From contig CAIIXF020000003.1 of the NCBI GenBank assembly GCA_903813345.2, positions 30,459,248-30,523,247 of the forward strand: a DNA stretch of 64,000 nucleotides. The letters are read 5' to 3'. Position 1 is the stretch's first letter, and every line of letters begins with the position of its first letter. Below the pieces are notes generated by a model, which ran no database searches, was not told the DNA's origin, and saw nothing but the letters and a program-made list of their open reading frames with translations. Shown in pieces: positions 12,101-24,100 of the stretch. Position numbers and translations under genes: made by a program. This DNA comes from Owenia fusiformis (lineage: Eukaryota; Annelida; Polychaeta; Sabellida; Oweniidae).

Positions 12101-15100
12101 ACAAGAACGCATACACAAACAAAAGTTCATCTATCACAGACGTTTTTAGGATAAATCTTACTCTAAATATTTCGTCCTACATTCATTGGACTTTGTCAGG
12201 TACGATGGCGGGAAATTTGAAAATTGGACTGGACGTCTAGATCCTTCATCGGGAATAACTGGCTCTTAGAGTTTTTTGGCTTGAAGGCCACTTTCATTTT
12301 CTACTTTCCCCCATATATTCACTATTCACGTGGATTCATATTTGGCAACCAAGACCATGATATATTCAGTCTTAAAGTGCTACGATTTTGAGATCTTGAA
12401 CATGTCTTATTCAATTGTATGAAAAAACTCATTGAACAACACAAAGATATCTAGCTAGGACACCGTAGGATGACATATCAACCCTTGAGCGCATTTTACT
12501 TCAGCAGTTATTACCTTGGTTTGGGATGCACTGCAAACCGCTTGTCTCATCGGTATTTCGGCATTCACAGCTCTCGAGACCATTCGGTAGAGAATCTACA
12601 CAGCAGCCTCTTGGTGACCTTGAACATGATGACCTGACATTGACCTTGACCTCTGCAAGACTGAGCGTACCATGTTCTTGTGATATACGAATCCATTGTC
12701 CAATTGTTCCGAATTCGCATTCTGCTACATGACAAGCTCTGCCAAAATCGAACCTACAAATTTTAAGGGAGACCGATGCGACTTTGACAGACCGGTGTTA
12801 GAATAAACATGGTCTCCCTGAATAAATATATCCATGTCATCTTCACCCAGAATTCCCTGATATGTAACAGTCATGACTGCAAAAGTAATGCAAAAAATCT
12901 AAATGGTATCACCATTTCAATTATTATAACAACACGGGTCAAAGAATCTATGAAAAAACATTACCCTCCAACTTTAGCTTGGCATAAGTTCCAGTCGCTA
13001 TCATCTGGAGACGTTGGGTCGGCAACATCGTTGGAAACATCCACCTTAAAATCGTCGGTTGGCACATCACTGATTGAGATGGCTATGAAAATAATGACAG
13101 TTTGGAAACTTAAGAAAATGGCATATTCCATTTTAATTGTTCCTGGATGATTACACACAATAATAAGCTGATTTTCAAAAATTGGCAAAATCTCTCGCGA
13201 TTTTTTACATTCTACCGTTGTATTTATGTATTTCCTACATGCCTTCAATAATGAAGAAATCTTTCGTTATATTTTCATTTGGTTAAAAAAAACAAGCTTT
13301 GCATACTGAAGATAAAATGTACCTAGACGACAGTACACAACGTCGTCCATGCCATTTGTCCAAATTCCCTTGGCATTTTCGGCAATGTTATCCCATGATT
13401 TCCCAGTGACGTCGGGTATAAATGTTGACTTATTAGTACTAACTTCCACAGCAGCTGCCCAAGCACTATACAAAATAACGTAGATATTAGTTGATATAAG
13501 AGAGATCAAGCTACACGTTTTAAGAGAAATTGAGGTTGTACGTGTAGAATTATTGTCATCGGGGATTCGTTCTCCCTGTTACATTAATTTGCCCGATTGA
13601 GTGTTATAATCAAACTTTAAAACTATGCAACTTTTGAGTAAGATTACCTATCATCAAAATCTACTTCAAACCACCCTTCCTCGAACGTGCCAGAGCATTT
13701 CCAACTAGAGTTGGTCACAATTCCATTCCAGGCAGATGCCAATATTCCATAAAGCTCGGGATCGTAGTCATATGCTGCGTGTAAGTTAGTACTAGTATGA
13801 TATATTTGGCATCACATTGCAAAATCAAAAAACTAGGATTGGCACATGCAGGATGGGTTTCATGGTTCATAATGTACTCATCCAAGCTCTTTGGCGCTGA
13901 ATTACTGTGGCTACTCGCACTTTAAGTCTGTTATGACCCTGTCCAGCATTTCATAGCATGATAGCATTTATCAAATACACTCAATACGCAATTTCTAATA
14001 TCAATTTTAGGTTTCTACAGAGGTGACTGTTGAAATTAAGCCAACGAAACCACTTATAATGTGGCTGCCTCGTGCACAAAAGGCTTTCCATTTATTCATA
14101 TAAACGAACAGGGTACCCATTGGGGAATGTAAAATCTCCGGTTCAGTTCGACTTTTGCGACCATGGGACACTCCTGAGCAATAGAATATTTAGACAGAAT
14201 ATATCAATATATTTAGGCTGGGTCTCAATTTCAACATTTTTGGAAAATGGGCATTTTGAAAAATGGGCCTCGATTTAAAAAACGCTGTTTAAAAAGGATC
14301 CATATTTTTAAAAATTGGGTCAAAACTTTCGACGAGCCAACATTTTAGGACTCTCTTTTTTCATCCGAGCATTTTTCCAGCAAAATTTTTTGAACCCTCT
14401 CTTGTGAATTATAAGATATTATAAAATAAGCGATCTCGGAACACTTGGGTTGTCAGAACAGTTGGGCAAGAGTCAGAACACTTGGGTAGCCCAGAACAGT
14501 TGGGCTTCCAAATACGTGTATATATAGCCAAAGCGATTCAGCGCCAAAGAGCTTGGACCGAGGACATTATCAAAACTGTTACGCCAACAAATGAGGCAAA
14601 AAGAGGGACATTGGCTCATTTACAATAAAGTACCTGGAATCCTTTCAGAATAGGACATGTCTGTATCTGTTACACATGGATCCTCAAGATTAACCGTCCC
14701 TGAATATTCGGCTGATAAATGACAGTTTAATGAATTCGAGCCCCCTTGCATTCCATACTCCACAGACCAGCAAACGAAAGAGGTTTCACGCAGACATAAC
14801 TTCTTACATTCGTCATAGTTTAAGATGTTCTCGTAAATCTTGTCATTGGCGTTTTTAATACACACATATAATTTATTAAAATAAAAAACAACTTATTCAT
14901 TTACTTGGAATCCTTTCGGAATAAAACACATCTGCTTCACATGGATTCATAATTGTGACTGTCCCTGAATATTGGGCTGATAACTGACAGTTTAATGAAT
15001 TCGAGCCCCCTTGCATTCCATACTCCACCGACCAGCAAACGATAGAGGTTTCATCTAGACATAACTGTTTACACTCGTCATAGGTTAAGACATTGGTGAT

Positions 15101-18100
15101 AACCACATCATTGGAAGAAGGAATACATACTTGGAAGCCCAGGTCTACAAAACCATTAGATGGCGCCGGTTCTAAAATAAATAAAATAATTTTGTTAGTG
15201 TAGATCGCTCTCTCGATATAAGAGAGTTTAAGCTTGTACAAAAAATCGAAACGCCAACCTATACGTATGACCAATCGACCATACAAATGCGTCGCTTAAA
15301 TATTTTCCATTCCCATTTAGGTTGTGAAAATTGCAAGCTAAAACGTCCTACTCATTCAACCGGAAGTATACGAATCGAAAGAAAACTGACCAAATAGTTA
15401 TTTTGACTTTTTACAATCGGGTATCTGAGTGTTTGGGAAACGTTGACCACTAATAAGCTTTGTTTGTCTTTCGATCTATGGATTAAATTGATTGCGTCAT
15501 GTACCTTCATTTTTATAATACATGGGCATGCCGACGGTCGTCATTGCATCAAAATTCCTTAGAGTACACGGAATAGAAAGAGGATCAGAATCATAAATAA
15601 ATCCTTGGCAATCCTCCAGCTGTTCACATAATATCGCACATTCTTCCCTGTTCACATTTCTGTGATTGGAAATATCCGAGCCACTGCTATCATCTCGAAT
15701 TGTGTAGAAATCAAGGTTTTCTGCAACGGAAACAAGAGCAATCATTGCAACACCAGTTGCTTGTTTTGATTACCTGTTTTGCTTATAAATTGTGTAATCT
15801 GACGTACGCGTGTTTTTTATTTCGATTTATTTCCATATAGAACTTAGTACATGTTGCATGTACATACACATGTGTGCGGCTTTGCAGATTTGCCACAATA
15901 TTCGTAAATGAACATAATTATACAATATACATGTCCATGTGGGGTGCTACACATGTATTCCAATGCTTGAATAGAAAATTGTGATAAACACATGTGATCA
16001 TATTCATACAATATTCCCATTAATAGGCAACTATTAAATAAAATATATCACGAAACAATGGGATAGATGGATAGATGGATAGATGTATACAGTCACTCAC
16101 CAAATTCAGTGCCGAGTACTTCAAATCTCAGTCCCCCAAGTCCACCATATACTGTTGGCCGTATACGGACACACTGCCTGACAAAGGGAAATTCTAGAAA
16201 ATGTGTTACTGTATTGTTTGGATATTCAGAGTTCCCGGCAAATATCTGAAAATTAAGAAATTAAAAGCCGTTGTTTTTCAATTATTGGATAGTTATGTTG
16301 TTTAAGTTAGGCACTAGAATCATGCGAATTCAGATGCCTCTCCGCCGATCCAAAATTGTTCATGCAATACTAAAACAATAAATAGCACCTCAAGACAGCT
16401 TGTTCCTGCGACCTTAGGGAAAGTACCAAGCTCCCATCCATTATAAAGCGCCGTACAATCAAATTATTTGTCACTTTTAGTATTAATAGTTATGTTTTAT
16501 TATTGAGGATTTCAGCAAAGAGCAATTAAAATTTAAAATAAATCTCTAAACAATATATACATATTTTGTATATGCACAGTCTCATTTCATTGATTTAACT
16601 CTGCTATCCTCTGTCAGTTTCACATAAAACATATCATTAATTAATAATAGAACCTTGCAATATCAGAAAAAATAAAATATAGTTCGTCAAATGTTGTAAG
16701 ATAATGAGATAAAATAATGAATGGTGGATTGTGAAGAATTAAATATTTAGAGCAAGATTGGGTCTAAATGAGTTTATATAGTGACATTATTACATGCTAA
16801 ATGAGAAGTGATATCTTTCATTACAATATATGCCTTATGTATTACCTTTGCAGAGCCATGTGGCTCCTCATAGTCGACAAATGAACAAGTCATTTTGTCG
16901 ATATACTGTAACTTATATTGCAGTACTGAATTATCCAATGTATCACCCCTCCCTCTTGTTTGCACGCCACGTATAACAAACAATTGACCCAAGTCCGCCT
17001 GTATAAAGTGGTAAGTGTCTAAAGTATTCGGTACCCAGCCTGATATACTTTTAAAAGTCCTACAAAAATCATAAATGATATGTATTGATTACACTCCCCT
17101 CTATAAGTCTCAATCTGAACGTTTCCATAAGATATCAAAGCCTCTCATTATGGATCTTTATTTTAATTGTTCTTTTGAATTACAATAATTCCTAAATCTA
17201 TTACTTTGATAAATTCTGTTCAATTGCTAAAAATAAACAGACATTTTAGTGATCAAAGATATTAGATAAGAGACTGCATAATTCGTTGTTGCAAATGAAT
17301 ACATACACTGGGGTTTGAGAGAAGTCAGCCATGAATGGATAGTTTGACCGACCTTCGTCGTCATCAAAGCACCATGCAGACGCCGTGTATCCAGAGGTAC
17401 CAACAACGTCCAAAAGATTGTCAGACTCGGTACTACAATTCGGTCGGCCTTCAGAAGAAATACATTAGATAGAATCAGGAAGCCATTAAAATTTCTGAAC
17501 ATACGCAACTACCTTAGTAGTTTAACGCAAAAAGCACTCCATCCAATGATTATTCTATTTACAAAGTAGTAATTTTGTTCGAATCCAGTTCTGATCAAAT
17601 ACAGGGTGACACAAAAGTGCCATGCACCTCAAGTTGAATATCATTTTTTGTCTATATAATTCCTGACTTCTTCTTTCGCACATTAAAATAACACTTCGAG
17701 GAGCAACTCTACAAGAAGTTTCAGATGACAAGATCAATTATATGGACTTTTATAATGGTTACAAGATGTGATCTAAATGTCATCTATTCCATTGCAGGTA
17801 CTTCTGGAGTCTACTGGCAAAGTCGCACTCGCCTGATATAAACCCGCACGATTTTTATCTCTGGGTGTACTTGATGGATCATTTGTATGTTATAAACCCC
17901 CAAACCATAGAACACCTGAAGATAGAGATCACATGAAAGATCAGGGCCATTTCTGTGGGGGAATGTGTTAGGGTTGTCAATAACTTTACCCATAGAATCC
18001 AGGTGTGCCTGACATTTAGAGAAAATCTTATAACGCTCACGAAAGTGCATCCAGTTGAGCTAGTCATCTGAAACTTCTCGTGGAGCTGCTCCATGAAGTT

Positions 18101-21100
18101 TAGTTTTACTTTGCAAAAAAGAAAGCCAGGAATCATAGACGAAAAAGTTATTTAATATGATGTGGGTGGCACTTTTTGTGTCACCCTGTACGATGTTATT
18201 GAAATCGGTGAAGACTCCGAAATATCTTTTTTCTAACGTTCTACAATATTTAAGTAAAGGCTACTAAAAAGTCCGGCATGGTTTTTATACTATCGAAAAC
18301 TTCTGTAATTTCTAATTCATGCGTCTCTGTTTTGTTCAATCAAAAAAGATTAAATGAACCGGGTGGAACCTCTGCTGGTTGACTCTGGGGGTTCACTTCA
18401 CAGGGATTTATTGACTCGGTCGATACCTTGGGGTTGATACTAATCACGGTAAGTGGCGTAAATAGTATATAAACGTAAACCTACCAAAAGCACAACCAAA
18501 CAGTTCCAAACGCAACGCAGCTCCGACTGGTAAATCGTCATTTCCTTTTCTATTGAGAATATAAATCCTCACATATCTCGCAATAAAATTTGGGTTGAAC
18601 GTGTTGCTTTTTCCGGTAGTATTGTAATCTAATACTGAATTACCTTCAAACTGAAATCAAGACGTCATGTCATAATAGTAACCATAAACCTGCCTGCTTG
18701 TACAGTGAGACACTGGGAGGCCGTAGGGGTGGTTAAAAATCTGAAGAGATGGTTAATCTTACCCGCCCAAAGTTGCTAGTATCTCTCTGAAAAAATCCCT
18801 TCTCTCACGGAAGTGGAAAATTTTGAAAATGGGCTTCAAATTTTGAAATAATTTTTCTCGAGTAACATCCAAAATGTTCAGGTTTAGGTGTCACGTACGG
18901 CAATTCATTAAAAATCACAACCCATATATAATGGACATACATGTAGCTTTGCGTTTCCTTCCATATTAACTTTAATCTTAACACTATATTTACATTTGGT
19001 TTGCTTTTAGATTTTTAAATATCACTGCGTCAAGATAAGATAGGAACTCATTAAAACTACCATTGTAAAACCATGTAAAAAAGACAAACGGTACGCGCAT
19101 GCGTGATGAAACTCCTCCCAATCTTTTTTACAGAATACTCACCACCTGACCATAGTCAGTAAATGTATATCCATCGGTGCTGTAAGTAAGTGCAAAAGCA
19201 GTCGTGAAGTGCTCAACGCCATAAATCAGCGCACCATACGTTGTTATGGACTTAACGACAGACAACATTACGTTTGCATTTAATGTTGATTTCAGATCTA
19301 TTTGAAGGTATGGGTTTGGTGCAACTGGTCTTGTATCTGCGCTTGTCTCTTCTATTGGTGTAGTCTGGAACGTTTCTGTTTTACTATAATCATAAATTAA
19401 CAATAGATGCTAAATTTCAAATAGTCGAAAAACATTTGTATTATTCAATGTGAAGCGAAAAATGGAATTAAAATAAAATACAGTTAATTATATACAGGGT
19501 GGTCCAAATAAAAGTGAACCCCTGCAACAGGCTATAGTTTCCATAATACTTGCATGAATTGCCTCATAGTGTCACATGTTGTAGAGAAAGGTCTAAAAAT
19601 TTTGTTGATGCCATCATTTATTCTCAGTCTTAAATTTTTAAGAAATTACAAGACTTAAACGAACATGCCTGAAAATTAGATTGTGCAAAATTTTACCAAC
19701 GTAATTCATGGAAATTGTTGAAACATGTTAGGTATTCTTAAAACAGCTTTCAGTTAGAGATACAAGTTTAAAACCCTACCATATGACAAATTGGATACTA
19801 TTTGAGCAGAAAACACATTTCACACGTCCATTGACCATTTTGAAGCAGTTCTAATTGTTCAACAGTTAAGGGGCATGTTACCTACACAAATGGATAGAGG
19901 GGGGCAAAGTTGCCCCCTGTGACCAGGAGTCTGAGAACCCCTTCATCAAATATCTTTAAAAAATCAAAAGAAAATCTAATATTCAATGTTTTGAGTCATA
20001 ATTCACTAGAATTGGTCCATGATTAATGAAGATATTGACATTTCAAGATCATATAGGGGTATGTTGCGATTTCGCTGGAAAAAATGTTCGTCTATGGAAA
20101 CTTAGAACATTTCTTTGGATCACAATATCTTTGCAACTAACAGAGGTAGGATGCTAGTTTTTACGCTATAATGTGCGTGATTCATAACCAAACAAAGTCA
20201 GAAAATAATAGCTCTTTAAGACAGCAGCTAAAACAATTGTCAAGGGAAGGGTGTTGATGGGTTGAAGAATCGCGGATGTTGAAAATCACATTTTATCCAT
20301 TTTCAGTAATATTTGGTTAGGGCTTATAATTTCTGCAAACTCCAAGACTAAGAAAAATGTATGGTACCAACAAAAATTTTAGACCTTCCTCTACAATATG
20401 TGAAAATATGAAAGGATTCCTGAAAGTAATAAGGGAAATATGGCCCGTTGCAGGGGTTCACTTTTTTAGACCACCCTGTATATTTGTATAGACAGGGTGT
20501 TCCATATGTTTCAGGAATGATGCTGTATTTTAGTTGTTTTCTTTTCAATCTAGCTGAATTTTTGATAAAATGTGTTGAAGTTAGTTGTGAATGAATTGAG
20601 AAAGTTTTATATCATGAAAGTCAGTAGATCTAATTATAATATGGTTGCTATAGTAACCCAGGGGTAGGGTATGTGGAGCAGGTGTAAACTGGCAAAATAT
20701 ATGTAATATTTATAAAAATAGTCGTTTTTTGTATGAAGTGTGGGTAAGTATTTGGTCTTTATAGTTGCATAAAAGTCAGAAATTAAGCAAAAATGAAAGT
20801 GAATTCCTGGAAATTAAAAAGAATTGTCATTATCGATGATATATCACAATTGAAAAACCTGTCATGTCATGGGTACCAAAGGAGAATAATCACAGGACGG
20901 TCATTTTGACTGAGTGGCCATCTTGAAAAGTGAAAATGTCATCAGTAAATGAAGAATTTCAACTAAGGTAACGCACGACAGTCTAAGACAGTGAAAAATA
21001 AGTTTTCTGCAGCAGTTAAAATTAAATACCTTGGGAGTACATATGGGGACTTAATGAGAACAACCTCAAGAGTGTATGAGTGGTATAAGGGATTCAAATC

Positions 21101-24100
21101 AAGGGAATCTGAGACAGATAATCCAAAACATCTGACATGACTGCAGGCTCAGCCAAAATGACCAGTGATCATTCTCCTTTGTGACTCATGCCATGTCATG
21201 CCATGGTTGTCAATTGTGATTCCAAAAACAATGCCATTTTTAAATTTTTTAATTTCAAAGAATCCACCTTAATTTTTGCTTTAATTTTTTGACAATCTTG
21301 ATGTCACTATGACAACCTAATACTTTCTAACACTTCATACAAAAAACTACTGTTTTTACAAATATTTCATGTTTTGCGCGTTGCCACACCTGCTCCACCT
21401 AATCCTACTCCTGGGTTACTATAGCAACTGTATCATTAAGTCTATTGAGCTTCATGATGTGATACTTTCCCAACTTATTCACAACATATTTGGACACATT
21501 TTGTTAATAATTCAGCTCGATTGAAAAGAAAACCACTAAAATACAGCATCATTCCTGAAACATATGGAACACCCTGTATATATATATATACTGATAATTA
21601 TACAATTATTAAAGTTAATTGTCCTTACTATACTACAGGAAATATATAAAGACGTGCGCGATCTGGTCCCTGTCCGGGTTCAGTCACTAACGTAGAACAG
21701 ATGTTGTCATCCACAACTGAATTAAGAGGTCCCGATACGAGACCCAGTGGTAACCTAGACGTTCTTCCTAAAACATATCGACCAAAATGTTTGGATCGTA
21801 AATTTAAACACAAAAAGAGTTCGTGTACCAAGGGTGTTTTATTTTTGTTCAATTGTGGCTTCCATAAGATAATCTGATAAAGACACTTTCGAACTGGACA
21901 TTATAAGTTTTCTGTTCTTATTGCACCGGGGCATAATGTAAAATACATATACCCTGGCCTGTATAGTATCGATGAGGTCTCACTACTATTGGAAATGACC
22001 ACAATACTTGTCAAACTAGCGGTTGACATTGACAGATACTTTATGATAAGTATAACACGTGACATGAAACTATATACAAAAATCGTATTATTTCAAAATA
22101 ATTCATCATTTATAAAACGGAGTAGCAAATCCCATGTAGTTGTAAGTAAAACCCAGAAAAGCCAGAAATATGTCCTGTTTGAAAACTATAATTGTAATTA
22201 TTTGTCAATTTTATTATCACATGCTCTGTAAAATTCCAGTAATCTGATTGGTTGATTACCGTGTGAGTTTTCCCGTCTCACACGGCCGTCTCACACGTTA
22301 CTAGAGACGATGACGATGTGACGTCACTGATTATATCACTTTTAGCTAAGGAAAACAATATGACGTCATACTATTTCAAAAAAAGTACGAATACAACGGT
22401 ATGACGTCATATTGTTTCAAAGCGAAATCAAAAATTATAATAGTTACCAGGAGTACAGAGTACTGAAAACAATCATAACTGACCAAATCAAAATGCCTCA
22501 AAATTCCAAGACATGTGATAAAATCGTCATCACACGTTTCAGCTTATGTGATACATGAAATATTCCACTCGGGTAACACTGTATCACCACTCAAGCTTCG
22601 CTTTCGTGGATGATACAGTATTACCTTTCGTGGAATATTTCCTGTATCACATGCTAAAACGTGTGATAACTGATAGTATTAGTTATGTTTAATTATGGAG
22701 GATTTCAGCAAAGAGCAATTAAAATTTAAAAGAAATCTCTAAACAATATACAGTGAAATATTTGACTCATTTCATTGATTTAAACTCTGCTATCCTATGT
22801 CAGTTTCATTAATTAAGAACCTTGCAATATCAGAAAAAAATAAATATAGTTCTTCAAATGTTGTCACCATCACATAAGATATGAGATAAAATAATGAATG
22901 GCGGATGATAAAGAATTAAAGATTTAGAGCAAGATTAGGTTTACTTATTGAAACGGCCTTGACATTGGTAGTAGCCAAAGAATTCGAAAGACATTCCGTT
23001 AAAATTTGGATTTTTAAGAAAAATATAATATACTATACAGGGTGTCAAATAAGTCCCATCCCCCTGCTACAGCTAAAACCTTAACAGACGGTACCTAGTG
23101 TGATATACCATTGGAAAGATCATCCAAAGTTATGTTAATTCACCAACTCTCAAGTATTTTGGATGACATTTACCTATATTGCTATGATGTCTTTTATAGT
23201 TAACGTGCCCTCCTTTAAGTAGCTATTTTGCGTCAAAATGACAAGGATATGACATCAGAAATACGTCAAAAAGTTAATCTTTTTTGCATTCCACTAGATA
23301 CAAAAAGGTTTTCACCACTTTCCTTGCACCTCCATTTTCTACACATCTAACCCCATCCAGAAATTGGTAAAATTCATCGCCATAAACATATTTAGTCATC
23401 TTTTGGTCCCTTGACCTTTCTTATACCCGATTCTTAAAATCCTGCCAAATACGCCAAATTGCCATGTTTCTAGGCATATGGTCACCTCAATTGATACAAT
23501 GTAAAAATTTGTGAGACTGATTGACATGTGTCGGATATATGCCAATCAACGTAACTTTGGAAGACCTTTCCAATGAGATATCACACTTGGTACCAAATAT
23601 CTTGGTTTTGGCTGTAGAGGGGGGACGGGACTTATTTGACACCCTGTAATATAAAAATTCATAAAATTCTTTTTCGATTTCTCCCGAAACAAATCTGGAC
23701 TTGACAGGTAAGCATTCAAGCGTTTTAAATTCATATAAAATTTAAATTACATTACCTTCAATTGCAATTACACGGACAGCGTCTGGATTTGTGTCGACAG
23801 TAATATGCTGAGCATCTAGGTACGAATTATCAATTGGCTCCTCAGAAAATGTCCGTAACCTTTCACCATTCACATAGAGTTCATAAGATCTGGCAGTCAC
23901 TATGTCCACGGCAACATCAGTTATCGCACTTTCTAAAATTATGAGAGAGGAATCTAAATTTTGGTTCAACCTGTAAAAGTTTAATAAGTATTGATCTATG
24001 AAAAGACTGCCGATTGGTTCGAAATGTGTTAAACGGGAATAATCGTAAAATGTATTTCTTATTTTCACTCGATTATCTAGTTACTTGTACTGCTGTATTA

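Noticed and set aside
12526-12732. Plus-strand 68-codon frame
   Set aside because: Antisense of exon 38, which has matching phases and FTP motifs.
17811-18136. Minus-strand frames in the intron element
   Set aside because: They are antisense to a mariner-like transposase fragment that reads on the plus strand.
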